A DNA stretch of 64,000 bases from Tumebacillus flagellatus (GCF_000714935.1 NZ_JMIR01000024.1:1-64000); one strand, 5' to 3'; counted from the stretch's first letter, positions 1 to 8,590 are shown. A program made the numbers and translations. The notes: generated by a model from the sequence alone, not told the origin.

Positions 1-62
1 GATTCGAACCCCCGACCCCCCGGGTATGAACCGAATGCTCTAGCCAACTGAGCTACACCGCC
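1..62 (-). tRNA. tRNA-Met (CAT), 3' end cut by window edge
   Basis: Read on the minus strand, the gene begins GGCGGTGTAGCTCAG, has D-arm AGCTCAGTTGGCTAGAGC, and an anticodon loop TTCATAC with anticodon CAT. It continues through a T-arm GGGGGTTCGAATC up to the window edge, so the acceptor 3' strand is missing. The 5' sequence matches elongator tRNA-Met of Bacilli; an initiator tRNA is less likely from the acceptor and D-arm. Confidence 0.93.
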
Positions 63-172
63 ACGGTCGTTGCTGTTGTCATCTCGTTGCGTTATCCTGT
101 ACCGCTGACGACAGAACCTATAATATCATCCCCCTTGCACCTTTGCAAGTCTTTTTTCGAGAAAAAATGCAC

Positions 173-206
173 AAAAAAAGAACCAGAACGCAACGTTCTG
201 GTTCTT
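173..206 (-). terminator. Terminator of murT-gatD
   Basis: On the minus strand a perfect stem AAGAACCAGAACG / CGTTCTGGTTCTT with a three-base loop is followed by a run of T. It lies just past the gatD stop codon. Confidence 0.9.
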
Positions 207-218
207 GCTCTCGTTTCT

Positions 219-953
219 TCACGAATTCGCGACAAGTCGTTTGTAGAGTTTCGCGTTCGTGCGTTGCTCCAAATCGTCGTTGAGCGAATCCAGACCTGCC
301 GACAGATCGCGGCGGCGCAGCGCCAACTCGATCATATGATCGGCGAGCACAGGGTTTTTCGCCAACAGCGGGCCGTGCAGGTACGTGCCAAAGATATTGC
401 CTTGGCGCACGCCTTCGAACTTGTCTTCCCCGCTGTTGCCGTAGCCCTTGAGCACACGCATCATCGGTTTGGCGTTCGGCCCGAGGATCGTCTTGCCGGA
501 ATGGTTCTCATAGCCGATGATGTTGTGCGCCACGCCGGCGATGTCCATCTCCGCCACGACGTTGCCGACCATGCGGGTTTTCGCGCCGATCGTATGAATG
601 TCGAGGATGCCGAGGCCCGGAATGCGCTGGCCGGTCGATGTTTCAAAGTAATGGCCGAGCAGTTGGTAGCCGCCGCAAATTGCCACGATCACCGTTCCCG
701 CGTCCACCGCCGATTGGATGTTCTCCCGGCGCTTTTGCAGGTCTGCTGCGACGATGCCTTGCTCGCGGTCCATCCCGCCGCCCATGACGAGGATGTCATA
801 GTCGGCAAGCTTCGGTTCGTGGCCGACTGAAATCTGGTCGACGACGACGTCCATGCCGCGCCACTGGGCGCGTTTTTGCAAGATGATCACGTTGCCTCGG
901 TCGCTGTACAGATCGAGGAGGTCAGGATACAGATGCCCGATTTTGAGCTGCAA
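219..953 (-). CDS. gatD: Lipid II isoglutaminyl synthase, glutamine amidotransferase subunit GatD
   Basis: GatD releases ammonia from glutamine and passes it to MurT, which amidates the alpha-carboxyl of D-Glu in lipid II on the cytoplasmic side. The 244-residue protein shows a class I (CobB/CobQ-type) amidotransferase fold: VMGGGMD near residue 56, the nucleophile Cys93 in AICGGYQLLG, and the catalytic His193 in TYLHGP. The start is a TTG with a GGGGGA ribosome site about 7 bases upstream. It overlaps the 3' end of murT by 32 bases, so the two are probably translationally coupled, as expected for a heterodimeric enzyme. Length is normal for the family. Confidence 0.95.
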   Translation of the reverse strand: MQLKIGHLYPDLLDLYSDRGNVIILQKRAQWRGMDVVVDQISVGHEPKLADYDILVMGGGMDREQGIVAADLQKRRENIQSAVDAGTVIVAICGGYQLLGHYFETSTGQRIPGLGILDIHTIGAKTRMVGNVVAEMDIAGVAHNIIGYENHSGKTILGPNAKPMMRVLKGYGNSGEDKFEGVRQGNIFGTYLHGPLLAKNPVLADHMIELALRRRDLSAGLDSLNDDLEQRTNAKLYKRLVANS

Positions 954-2310
954 CTTCGCTTCCCCCTTGGTTCAAGAGATGATCGCGCACGGCGTACAGC
1001 GACGTGTACGTCGAGAGGATGTAGAGCATGTGTCCGGGCGGCAATTGATGCAGCGCCGTGTCGACGCAGGCGATGTCGCCTTCGACCACTTCCGTAATCT
1101 CGCCGAGATCGGCGTACTTCAAGCGAATGGCAAAGTCTTCCGCCCGCGTGCCCGCACAATAGATGCGGCGCAGATCGGCAAACTCTTGCAAGCGTTCGAT
1201 GTTGGTGTCCCAAATCCACGACACGTCGGTGCCGTCCGCATAGCGGTCGTTCAAGATGATCACCAGTTCGACCGGACGCTTCTCGTGCTCCACGACTTTC
1301 AACACTTCGTTGAAGCCGGTCGGGTTCTTGACGAGGGTGAGCATCAATTCGCGGCCGTTGCCTGACATCAAGCGTTCCATGCGGCCGAGCTGGGTCTTCA
1401 TATAGCTCATCTCGTTCACCAGCACTTTATCTTGCACCCCGAACACCGTCGAGGCCGTGATGGCGGCGAGCGCGTTGTAGACGTTGTAGACGGCCGGCGA
1501 GTTGATGAAACCGGTCACTTTGCCCACTTGAAACGCGATGCCCTCTTCATGCAGGCGCACGCGCTCGGCCGCGATCCCCGGCTCCGGGCGGGTGAAGTCG
1601 CAGGACGGACAGTTGTAGAACCCGAGTTGGCCGTAGTGGTAGAGCGAGTATTGCAAGTTGCCCCCGCACTTGCGGCAGAACTTGCCGTCGCGCACTTCCG
1701 AATGGTTCTGCGCGTCAAATTGGCTGGACTCGATGCCGAAATAGACGACGGTCTTGTCCTTCGGGGCGATCGACGTGACCAGCGGGTCGTCGGCGTTGAG
1801 AATGACGGTGGTGTTCTCCGGCGTTTTCTTCAGCGCGTTGCCGACCATCTCGACGACGGTGTCGAGTTCTCCGTAGCGGTCCATCTGGTCGCGGAAAAAG
1901 TTCGTGACGACGACCGCCTTGGGTCGCAGCGGCACGATGACGTTGCCGATGGTGGCTTCGTCCACTTCGAGCACGGCGGCTTGAGAGCGGGCGCGGTCGA
2001 ACTCCACGCCCTCGATCAGCGTGGTCGCGATGCCTGCGATGAGGTTGGCCCCCAGCGAGTTCGAAATCACATCCCGCCCGTCTTGGCGCAGAAAATGCAC
2101 GAGCAAGTTGCTCGTCGTCGTTTTGCCGTTGGTGCCCGTGACGAACACGATTCGCTCGCCGAGCAAGTCTCCATAGGATTGGAGCAGATCCGGGCAGATG
2201 TTGAGGGCGACCTTCCCTGGCAGGGTGGTGCCTTTGCGGCCGGTGAGTGTCAGTATGCGCTTGATCGTTCTCGCAGCCAAGACGGCTGCGCGAAACCGCC
2301 AACTAGACAA
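922..2310 (-). CDS. murT: Lipid II isoglutaminyl synthase, Mur-ligase subunit MurT
   Basis: MurT is the ATP-dependent subunit that activates the D-Glu alpha-carboxyl of lipid II. The 462-residue protein has the Mur-ligase P-loop GTNGKTTT at residues 59-66 and the family's zinc ribbon (Cys212, Cys215, Cys234, Cys237) inserted in the central domain. DUF1727 is the usual C-terminal domain of the family. The start is TTG, chosen because AGGAGG lies 8 bases upstream. It is first in a two-gene operon with gatD. This amidation affects peptidoglycan cross-linking and links the locus to the cell-wall genes that follow at 2.9-5.1 kb. Confidence 0.95.
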   Translation of the reverse strand: MSSWRFRAAVLAARTIKRILTLTGRKGTTLPGKVALNICPDLLQSYGDLLGERIVFVTGTNGKTTTSNLLVHFLRQDGRDVISNSLGANLIAGIATTLIEGVEFDRARSQAAVLEVDEATIGNVIVPLRPKAVVVTNFFRDQMDRYGELDTVVEMVGNALKKTPENTTVILNADDPLVTSIAPKDKTVVYFGIESSQFDAQNHSEVRDGKFCRKCGGNLQYSLYHYGQLGFYNCPSCDFTRPEPGIAAERVRLHEEGIAFQVGKVTGFINSPAVYNVYNALAAITASTVFGVQDKVLVNEMSYMKTQLGRMERLMSGNGRELMLTLVKNPTGFNEVLKVVEHEKRPVELVIILNDRYADGTDVSWIWDTNIERLQEFADLRRIYCAGTRAEDFAIRLKYADLGEITEVVEGDIACVDTALHQLPPGHMLYILSTYTSLYAVRDHLLNQGGSEVAAQNRASVS

Positions 2311-2375
2311 AAGCGATTCCTCCTAGCTGTCTTATCTTCTGAAACCTTTCCACCCATGATACACCTAGTCACCCG

Positions 2376-2415
2376 AAAATAAAAGAAGCGAGGGGACTAG
2401 GAAGTCGCCCCTCGC
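2376..2415 (-). terminator. Terminator overlapping the 3' end of the 134-residue gene
   Basis: Minus-strand stem GCGAGGGG / CCCCTCGC followed by TTCTTTT. The upstream arm lies inside the last codons of the gene at 2397-2801. Confidence 0.8.
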
Positions 2416-2801
2416 AAACTTTTTTTGTATTCACGCAAGATTCCCAAAACTTCATGAAACCACGGGCCGCCGTACGCCACCAGCACCCCGGCGACGCTGA
2501 AATCGATCAAGTTGGAAAGCCACGGCTGCAAATTCGTCCACAGCGGCTCCAACTTCAAAAAGGAAAGCGGATGTATATTGGCGCATGCGGCCAAGACCGC
2601 GCCGTTCACGCCGCAAAGCAGGTGGATGTTGCAGTGGAGTTTGCCGATCTTGTGCTTCTTAAGCTCTTCTTCCAACTCGTCGAACTCTTTGCTGTGTTCC
2701 AACCGGAAGACCTTGAAGCGGCGGCGCATCTGCTGCGTCATCGTCTGCGCCGATGCGGAGAGCGCAGACATCACGCCCAAGAACATGAGCAGATCATCCA
2801 T
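2397..2801 (-). CDS. Small membrane protein of unknown function
   Basis: A 134-residue protein I do not recognise. An N-terminal hydrophobic stretch is followed by a basic, charged region (about residues 25-55, predicted helical, Lys/Glu rich) and then two hydrophobic segments (about residues 56-80 and 98-115). It therefore looks like a small membrane protein with a cytoplasmic helical linker. The ATG start has AGGGGGGA 7 bases upstream. It stands alone between the murT-gatD and LCP transcription units and has its own terminator. No catalytic motif is visible. Confidence 0.75.
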   Translation of the reverse strand: MDDLLMFLGVMSALSASAQTMTQQMRRRFKVFRLEHSKEFDELEEELKKHKIGKLHCNIHLLCGVNGAVLAACANIHPLSFLKLEPLWTNLQPWLSNLIDFSVAGVLVAYGGPWFHEVLGILREYKKSLRGATS

Positions 2802-2890
2802 CTTCCAATCCCCCCTTTTGACAAAGGGTTATGTCACTCCGCTTGCTCATATGCCGATTCCATGAGATTTCACGAGATTCCATGGATAAG

Positions 2891-2921
2891 AAAAAAGAGG
2901 AAGAGCGTCTGCCCTTCCTCT
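2891..2921 (-). terminator. Terminator of the LCP gene
   Basis: Minus-strand stem AGAGGAAG / CTTCCTCT followed by TTTTTTC, immediately after the stop codon at 2928. Confidence 0.85.
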
Positions 2922-2927
2922 CTGAGT

Positions 2928-4472
2928 TTACGGCGTGCCGGTCGTCGGAGCCGGGGTTTCCCCCCCGCCGCCGGTTCCCGGTGTCGTTCCGCCGGTACCG
3001 CCGCCCGTTCCGGTGCCCGGCGTCGTGCCGCCCGTTCCCGGCGTCGTGCCGCCCGTTCCCGGCGTCTTGCCGCCCGTTCCCGTTCCCGGCGTCGTACCGC
3101 CCGTTCCCGTTCCCGGCGTCGTACCGCCCGTTCCCGTTCCCGGCGTCGTACCGCCTGTTCCCGTTCCCGTTCCCGGCGTCGAGCCGCCCGTTCCCGTTCC
3201 CGGCGTCGTGCCGCCCGTTCCGGTGCCCGGCGTCGTGCCGACCGTTCCGGTGCCCGGTGTCGTGCCGCCCGTTCCGGTGCCCGGCGTCTTGCCGCCCGTT
3301 CCCGTGCCCGTGCCCGTTTCCGGCGTTGTCGGACCGGTTTCCGGCTTCGTCGTTTCGGTCGGCGGAGGCGTCGGATCCGGCGTGTCCGGTTTGACATTCG
3401 GGTTGTTCGGGACGACCGGTGTCGGGTCGTAGTATTCCTTCGGTTGACTGGTTTCGTTCTTCTTCAACTTCGATTCGTCCAACCCGAGGAATTCAAATAC
3501 TTTCTTCTGCGTTTCATACACATCCGGCAAGATGACCGCTTGTCCGCCTCCCGCCCAGCCGTCGCGGGACGTCTCGCGGGGCGGCACTTGCATCTGCTGA
3601 ATGTCCGATTTGTCCACTTTGAGCATCAATTGGCCGAGCTTCAGCATGTCCGACGCGTCCATGTTCGTCTCGATGTACGGTTCCACCGCGGAGAGTACCG
3701 ACGGGAGCTTGACGAGGCCGGAAGTCGAGATCATCTGGTCGGCGACCGCCTGCAGGAATTTGCGCTGACGCATCGTGCGGTTGTAGTCCCCGAGTTCGTC
3801 ATAGCGGAAACGCACATATTGCAGAGCGTGGTTGCCGTCGAGATGCTGATAGCCCTTCTTAAGATGGATGTCGTAGATGCCGTCATCGGCGTAGTTCAAG
3901 TCTTTCTCGACGTCGATATCCACGCCGCCGAGGGCGTCGACGATCTTCATGAAGCCTTTGAAGTCGGTCTTCACGTAATAATGCAGAGGAATCTGCAAGA
4001 AATCGCGCAGCGTCTTCATCTGCAAATCCGGCCCGCCGATGGCGTTGGCCGCGTTGATTTTCTCAAAATCATGGCCGGGGATGTTGTACCACGTATCGCG
4101 CATGACCGACATGACTTTGGCTTTCTTGGTCTTCGGGTCCACGGAGATGACGAGGATGGAGTCCGCGCGCGGATTGGGGTCGTTGTTACGATTGTCCACG
4201 CCCATCAACACGATGTTCACCGGCTCGGTTCCCGTCCACTGTTCCGCTTGCACCGGAGTTTGGTGCGAGTCTTTCGGTTTCTGAATGCTGGTCATAAAAT
4301 GCCCGATCGCATATGCGTAGATGCCGACGATGATCACAACAACCGCCAACAGGGAGATCATGATCCACTTGAATTTCTTGGTCTTCCAGAACCGCGGCTT
4401 TTGCCCTTTGGGTCCCTGGGCGGCCGCCGGCGGTTTTTTCACCCGGTTGTGCCGGTCCTTGCGACTTTCCAT
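2928..4472 (-). CDS. LCP-family (LytR-CpsA-Psr) cell-wall polymer ligase with long repetitive tail
   Basis: LCP enzymes attach anionic polymers from lipid carriers to peptidoglycan outside the membrane. The 514-residue protein has a basic cytoplasmic N-terminus, one membrane helix (about residues 36-58), then the LCP domain (about residues 80-330). Family signatures are VNIVLMGVDNR, the ADSILVISVDP segment, VMRDTWYNIPG, KINAANAIGG and the arginine-rich QYVRFRYDELGDYNRTMRQ. From about residue 350 it continues as a Pro/Thr/Gly-rich tail built from short GTGTGGTTPGTG-type units, much longer than a typical LCP tail and probably wall-spanning. It is single-gene and has its own terminator. Paralogues are usual, so I give no symbol. 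Confidence 0.93.
   Translation of the reverse strand: MESRKDRHNRVKKPPAAAQGPKGQKPRFWKTKKFKWIMISLLAVVVIIVGIYAYAIGHFMTSIQKPKDSHQTPVQAEQWTGTEPVNIVLMGVDNRNNDPNPRADSILVISVDPKTKKAKVMSVMRDTWYNIPGHDFEKINAANAIGGPDLQMKTLRDFLQIPLHYYVKTDFKGFMKIVDALGGVDIDVEKDLNYADDGIYDIHLKKGYQHLDGNHALQYVRFRYDELGDYNRTMRQRKFLQAVADQMISTSGLVKLPSVLSAVEPYIETNMDASDMLKLGQLMLKVDKSDIQQMQVPPRETSRDGWAGGGQAVILPDVYETQKKVFEFLGLDESKLKKNETSQPKEYYDPTPVVPNNPNVKPDTPDPTPPPTETTKPETGPTTPETGTGTGTGGKTPGTGTGGTTPGTGTVGTTPGTGTGGTTPGTGTGGSTPGTGTGTGGTTPGTGTGGTTPGTGTGGTTPGTGTGGKTPGTGGTTPGTGGTTPGTGTGGGTGGTTPGTGGGGETPAPTTGTP
2950..3345. repeat. Tandem repeat coding the Gly/Thr-rich tail
   Basis: About 400 bases of imperfect tandem repeats inside the LCP gene. 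Units are 9, 12 or 27 bases long, for example CCGCCCGTTCCCGTTCCCGG with CGTC spacers. Copies differ by single bases and unit number varies, as expected of slippage or unequal recombination. It is coding sequence, not a CRISPR array. Confidence 0.9.
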
Positions 4473-4583
4473 TCTATCAACTCTTTCTGCGTAGGCTGTT
4501 TCACGAGTGTCATAAGGTAAAACTGTTCCGATTATATCACAAATTCTCCACGGGACGTGTTACAAATCTGGAACAATATCCTT

Positions 4584-4615
4584 TAAAAAAAGTGCTCCGA
4601 AACCGCCGAAGCACT
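4584..4615 (-). terminator. Terminator of the L,D-transpeptidase gene
   Basis: Minus-strand stem AGTGCT / AGCACT, loop of 13, followed by seven T. Confidence 0.85.
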
Positions 4616-5073
4616 TACTCCACGATCTCCACCAAGGTGCCGACATGGACGTGTTCGTACAACCACGTCACCTCTTCGTTCTTCATCCGCACACAGCCGC
4701 TCGACGCATGTTTTCCGATCGAAGACGGGTCGTTCGTGCCGTGGATGCCGTAGATCGAGCCGTCCGTGCCCGGAACCTCCAACCCGATCCAGCGCACGCC
4801 GAGCGGATTCTCCGGGGCCCCGCCGGGGATGTTTTTTTTCAAGTACCAGGGGTTTTTCACGAGCATGACGACGGGAAATACGCCGTTCGGCGTATCTTGC
4901 ACCGTCCGCCCGGTCGCCACGGAGAACGATTTGACTTTGACATTGTGTTGATAGTAGGTCAGGGAGTTTTCCGACTTGTCCACCACGATGTAACTGTCGC
5001 TCAGCGTCGGATAGGAGGAAAGAGTCGCCGTCAACGCGAACATGCCCGCCAAAAGTCCGCTTCGCACACGCAT
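4615..5073 (-). CDS. Exported L,D-transpeptidase (YkuD fold)
   Basis: L,D-transpeptidases form 3-3 cross-links or modify peptide stems in peptidoglycan outside the cell. The 152-residue protein has an N-terminal hydrophobic export segment (residues 5-22) and then the catalytic YkuD domain. The conserved His111 (HGTND) and nucleophile Cys127 (ASSGCVRM) are both intact. The start is the ATG at 5073, because AGAGGTGA lies 8 bases upstream; an in-frame GTG further upstream falls inside that ribosome site. There is no LysM domain. It follows tRNA-Arg and precedes the LCP gene on the same strand. Confidence 0.92.
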   Translation of the reverse strand: MRVRSGLLAGMFALTATLSSYPTLSDSYIVVDKSENSLTYYQHNVKVKSFSVATGRTVQDTPNGVFPVVMLVKNPWYLKKNIPGGAPENPLGVRWIGLEVPGTDGSIYGIHGTNDPSSIGKHASSGCVRMKNEEVTWLYEHVHVGTLVEIVE

Positions 5074-5139
5074 GAGTGAAATCACCTCTTGCGCAAAAGC
5101 GTTCCCGCCCCCGTCGCTGTTTATCCTGATTCTTCAATA

Positions 5140-5175
5140 GAAAAAGAGCTGCCTCCCCGATGGGGAAACAGCTCT
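5140..5175 (-). terminator. Terminator of tRNA-Arg
   Basis: Minus-strand stem GAGCTG..CCCC / GGGG..CAGCTC followed by TTTTTC, placed between tRNA-Arg and the L,D-transpeptidase gene. Confidence 0.85.
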
Positions 5176-5189
5176 CCTGTGTTCTCATA

Positions 5190-5266
5190 TGGCGTGCCCT
5201 GAGAGATTCGAACTCCCGACCTTTTGATTCGTAGTCAAACGCTCTATCCGGCTGAGCTAAGGGCAC
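5190..5266 (-). tRNA. tRNA-Arg (ACG)
   Basis: Complete cloverleaf on the minus strand: acceptor GTGCCCT pairs with AGGGCAC, anticodon arm TTTGA-CTACGAA-TCAAA gives anticodon ACG, and the T-arm is GGGAGTTCGAATCTC. The CCA end is encoded. Confidence 0.96.
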
Positions 5267-5297
5267 AAGCAACGAGTAGTAGTATAACAAGCGGATA

Positions 5298-5333
5298 AGA
5301 AAAAAGCAAGCCCTCAAGTTGTTCAGGCTTGCT
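5298..5333 (-). terminator. Terminator of the alpha/beta hydrolase gene
   Basis: Minus-strand stem AGCAAGCC / GGCTTGCT followed by TTTTTC. The stop codon lies within the loop region. Confidence 0.85.
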
Positions 5334-6096
5334 CCAGTTGCGCCACGCGGTGCAGCACGGTTTGTATCACGTCGCGCTCCCACAAGTGGCTGTTAAACGT
5401 ATGATCGGCTCCTTCGATCGCGTGCAAGACGGCGCGCTCTCCGTAGCACAAGTCCCGGTAGCGCTCCGACACAACAAACGGGACGGTCTGATCTGCGGTG
5501 CCGTGCACCAGCAGCACGCCGCCGGTGTACGTTTTGGCGCGGTCATAGACGTTCAAACTGCGCACATCTTCGCCAAACGCACGTCCGATCAAGTTGCCTC
5601 CGTAGTCGATCACTTGCAGATTCGGATCGGACAGGTGCAGGTCGACCACCGGTTTGACGATGTCGTACATGTTGCCCGCCGGGCACAGCAAGATCAAATC
5701 GCGCACCTCTTGCGGACGGTCGCCCGCCACGACAGACGCGACCAACCCGCCCATGCTGATGCCCAGCAGCACGATGCGGTTCTCGTCGATGCGCGGGTCT
5801 TGGCGCACCGCATCCAAAATGGCATGCGCTTCGGCAATTTCGCCGGAGACGGTCATCTCTTCAAAGTGGCCGTCGCTCTCTCCGCTGCCGAGGAAATCGT
5901 AGCGAAACGCCGCCGCGCCGAGTTGCTCCAGCTCGCGGGATAATTTCCAAAACATGCGGTGGTTTTGCAGTTTGTTCGCGGTAAACCCGTGGTACAGAAT
6001 CACGGCGGGCACACGACCGCCTGCCGCGTTCTCGGGAACATGCTCCATCCCGCGCAGAGTTTTGCCGTCGAAAGCCAATTCAATCGCTCGTTGCAT
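5323..6096 (-). CDS. Alpha/beta hydrolase (serine aminopeptidase/esterase type)
   Basis: A 257-residue cytoplasmic hydrolase without signal peptide. It shows the oxyanion motif YHGFTANK, the RYDFLGSGES strand-loop, the nucleophile elbow GISMGG, an acidic residue in VHGTADQTVP and the catalytic His in EGADHTFN. The layout matches the dienelactone hydrolase / hydrolase_4 group, which includes acyl esterases; the substrate cannot be read from sequence. The start at 6096 is an ATG with GGGGGAG about 8 bases upstream. The much longer open frame upstream has no coding character and crosses the divergent SLH gene, so it is rejected. Confidence 0.92.
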   Translation of the reverse strand: MQRAIELAFDGKTLRGMEHVPENAAGGRVPAVILYHGFTANKLQNHRMFWKLSRELEQLGAAAFRYDFLGSGESDGHFEEMTVSGEIAEAHAILDAVRQDPRIDENRIVLLGISMGGLVASVVAGDRPQEVRDLILLCPAGNMYDIVKPVVDLHLSDPNLQVIDYGGNLIGRAFGEDVRSLNVYDRAKTYTGGVLLVHGTADQTVPFVVSERYRDLCYGERAVLHAIEGADHTFNSHLWERDVIQTVLHRVAQLEQA

Positions 6097-6216
6097 CGTC
6101 GCTCTCCCCCACTCCACAATCATCCTCAATCGCCTCATTATACCATTCCCGTCGAAGGATTTCTGTCTTCTCTTGTCGAAGTGGGTCAAAAAGGAAATTG
6201 GAGGAATTGCAACCCA

Positions 6217-8376
6217 ATGAACAGACCTACATTTCTCGCTTTGCTTACCGCATCGGTGTTGTTCGGAAGTACAGCTGTCCCGCTGGCTGTACCGGTTCCG
6301 GCTTATGCAGCCACCACTCTGACACCGCCGACCAATGTTCAATTGAACCCGGACGGCACCGTCCTGTGGATGCCTGTGCAAAACAACAGCGGCTATACGA
6401 TCTATCTGTACGACGCATCCAACAACACGTTGCTCAAAACGCTTTTTGCGGGCACCAATTCGAATTCGTACTCGCTGACATCGCTTTTGTCGTTGCAAAC
6501 GGCGTATTACGTCAAAGTCGTTACGCGGGGCAACGGTGCGTCCACGCTTGATTCTTCGCCTTCGAGCGCGTCCAACGTGTTGAGCATCTCGACCCAAGCC
6601 ACACTCTCTCCGCCTAAAACTCCGCTTTTGTTCGAAAACGGCGTCACGCAATGGACCAACGTGCTCAACAACGGCTATCAGGTGAATCTCTACCATTCCC
6701 CGAGCAATACGCTCGTTGGGTCCCGAGTCTTGCCCAAAGACGTCACCTCGTTTGATGTCAGCGCACTGGTGCCGGGCACGGCGCAATATTATGTGAAAGT
6801 GATCGCGCTTGGAGACGGCAACCAGATGATCAACTCCGCAGAGTCCAGTTCTTCCGCTCCGATGACGCTCTCCACGGTGCAACTTTCCGCCCCGTCCAAG
6901 CCTTCGCTCTCCGAGGAACGTGTCGCGTCTTGGACGAATGTTCCGAACAACGTCGGGTACCGCATCACCGTCTACAACGCGGACAACGACCAGATCGTCG
7001 GTTTTGCTCTGGCGTCCAAAGACGCGCAATTTTACGACGTAAGCAAATTGATCACACAAGACGGGACGTATTACATCCGCGTATCGGCGCTTGGTGTCAG
7101 TTCCAACGCATCTCCGGATTCCCCGCCCTCGGCGAAACAAACGTATTATCTGGCGGACGACGTCTACTACGTCAAACCGGAGAAGCTGGTCACCACCAGC
7201 AATTCGACGCTCACCACGGTTGAACTCGACGTTCCCAACGTCATTTCCGACCTCAACAAAAAAACCACCGCCTACAACTTGCTGGTGAAGCTCGATACAC
7301 CGAAGCAAGGGATGTTCCAATTGAATGTGCCGGGTATTGTGGTTGACAAAGTCGTGAACCGCCTCCCCGCTTCCTCAACGCTTCGCTTGCAAACCGGCGT
7401 CGGCAACGTCAACGTGCCGCTCAATGAACTCGTCAACCTCGCGAAGAAATCCAATCTGAGCTTGACGGACCTCACCGCACAAGTGGAGATCAGCCAGGGA
7501 AGCGCCCCATCCGCTCCGTTGAGCATGAACCCGGTCACTCTCAACGTGAAACTGTTGGACAAATCGAACAAGGAAGTTGCAAGACTGACCGATTCTTCCA
7601 CCTACCTCTCGTTTGCCGTGCCGTTTACGTCCGACCCGTACGTCGACGTGCACATGTACGCCGGTGTGCGCGTGTCGGATGCCAATACCTATTCACCGAT
7701 TCCGGCGACGTTCACGACCACCGCGGACAAACAGACGTCCGTCACCTTCCATTACCAAGGCACCGGGACGTTTGGCGTCATGAAAAAGGAACTGCACTTC
7801 CCGGATGTGCTGTCCACGCACTATGCGAAGAATTCGATTGAATCGCTGGCTTCCAAGATGGTGATCAGCGGGTTCGGAGACGGCACGTTCCGTCCAAACG
7901 ACACCGTCACCCGCGCGCAGTTTGCCACGATGCTCGTCAAATCGCTCGGACTGCAAGACAAATCCAAACCGGCGGGGACGCAAACGTTCACCGACGTTCA
8001 ACCCGACGCTTGGTACAACTCCTATGTCGAGACGGCGTTCTACACGAACTTGATCAGCGGTGTCGGCGACGGACGTTTTGCGCCGGACGACAAAATCACC
8101 GCTCAAGACATGGCCGTCATGGTCGCGCGCGCTCTCAAGTTCGCGGACCCGACCGTCCCGCAGCTGAGCGACGAGCAGCAAACCGCTTTGCTGGCCAAGA
8201 TCGAACGCCGCTTTGAGATGGCTGCCTACGCATCTCCGGCTGTGGCGTTGTGCGTCTCCAAGAACATCCTCTCTCCCATGACGGTGAATTCCTTCTCGCC
8301 GACCGTTCCGGCCGACCGCGCAATGGCGGCGGACATGCTCTACCAACTCTTGAAGTCGCTGAACTTCACCAACTAA
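6217..8376 (+). CDS. Exported surface protein with fibronectin-like repeats and SLH domains
   Basis: A 719-residue secreted protein anchored to the cell wall. A signal peptide ends near residue 33 (AYA-ATT). About three fibronectin-type/Ig-like repeats follow (each with a W-x-N-V..YYVKV pattern, roughly residues 33-310), then a beta-rich module and three C-terminal S-layer homology motifs. The first two are clear (FPDV..GFGDGTFRPNDTVTRAQFATML and the GVGDGRFAPDD copy). The third is degenerate. SLH domains bind pyruvylated secondary wall polymer. The start is the ATG at 6217 with GGAGGAA upstream (spacing about 11, slightly long). The longer frame from 5959 overlaps the divergent hydrolase and is rejected. 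Confidence 0.93.
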   Translation: MNRPTFLALLTASVLFGSTAVPLAVPVPAYAATTLTPPTNVQLNPDGTVLWMPVQNNSGYTIYLYDASNNTLLKTLFAGTNSNSYSLTSLLSLQTAYYVKVVTRGNGASTLDSSPSSASNVLSISTQATLSPPKTPLLFENGVTQWTNVLNNGYQVNLYHSPSNTLVGSRVLPKDVTSFDVSALVPGTAQYYVKVIALGDGNQMINSAESSSSAPMTLSTVQLSAPSKPSLSEERVASWTNVPNNVGYRITVYNADNDQIVGFALASKDAQFYDVSKLITQDGTYYIRVSALGVSSNASPDSPPSAKQTYYLADDVYYVKPEKLVTTSNSTLTTVELDVPNVISDLNKKTTAYNLLVKLDTPKQGMFQLNVPGIVVDKVVNRLPASSTLRLQTGVGNVNVPLNELVNLAKKSNLSLTDLTAQVEISQGSAPSAPLSMNPVTLNVKLLDKSNKEVARLTDSSTYLSFAVPFTSDPYVDVHMYAGVRVSDANTYSPIPATFTTTADKQTSVTFHYQGTGTFGVMKKELHFPDVLSTHYAKNSIESLASKMVISGFGDGTFRPNDTVTRAQFATMLVKSLGLQDKSKPAGTQTFTDVQPDAWYNSYVETAFYTNLISGVGDGRFAPDDKITAQDMAVMVARALKFADPTVPQLSDEQQTALLAKIERRFEMAAYASPAVALCVSKNILSPMTVNSFSPTVPADRAMAADMLYQLLKSLNFTN

Positions 8377-8391
8377 TCTGGGAGCCGCAAC

Positions 8392-8571
8392 GTGAGCAAA
8401 AACTTCCATTGTTGCGCGACGTGTCAACATTATCGGATTCTCAAAACCCCGTCCGGCACCGCCACCCGTTGCGACCGGCTCGGATACGAGACCAAACCCG
8501 CATACCAATTCAACTGCTGGAACCCGAAAGATCAGGTTCGCCAGTTGATCGACAAACGGGAGCAATCCTGA
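8392..8571 (+). CDS. Small Cys-rich conserved protein
   Basis: A 59-residue protein starting at GTG 8392 with GGGAG 7 bases upstream and ending TGA at 8569. It has five cysteines and the pattern NFHCCATCQHYRI..TRCDRLGYETK..FNCWNPKDQV. The CxxC pair, distant Cys-Asp and terminal Cys-Trp look like a small metal-binding (rubredoxin/zinc-ribbon-like) fold. I recall similar uncharacterised proteins in Bacillales, from memory only. It lies between the SLH protein gene and the M50-like gene, 19 bases before the latter, and may share its transcript. Function unknown. Confidence 0.72.
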   Translation: MSKNFHCCATCQHYRILKTPSGTATRCDRLGYETKPAYQFNCWNPKDQVRQLIDKREQS

Positions 8572-8590
8572 AGCGAAGCGAGGCCTTCCT

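Noticed and set aside
2950-3345. CRISPR-like array
   Set aside because: Repeats are directly adjacent, coding and in frame with the Gly/Thr tail; there are no unique spacers and no cas genes.
2454-4520. 688-codon plus-strand frame opposite the LCP gene, plus other long antisense frames
   Set aside because: It is the complement of the repetitive LCP gene; the protein is Arg-rich low complexity without ribosome site. High GC makes long antisense frames common here.
6097-7320. N-terminal extension of the alpha/beta hydrolase (665-residue frame)
   Set aside because: It runs through the divergent SLH gene, has no coding character, and a good ribosome site marks the start at 6096.
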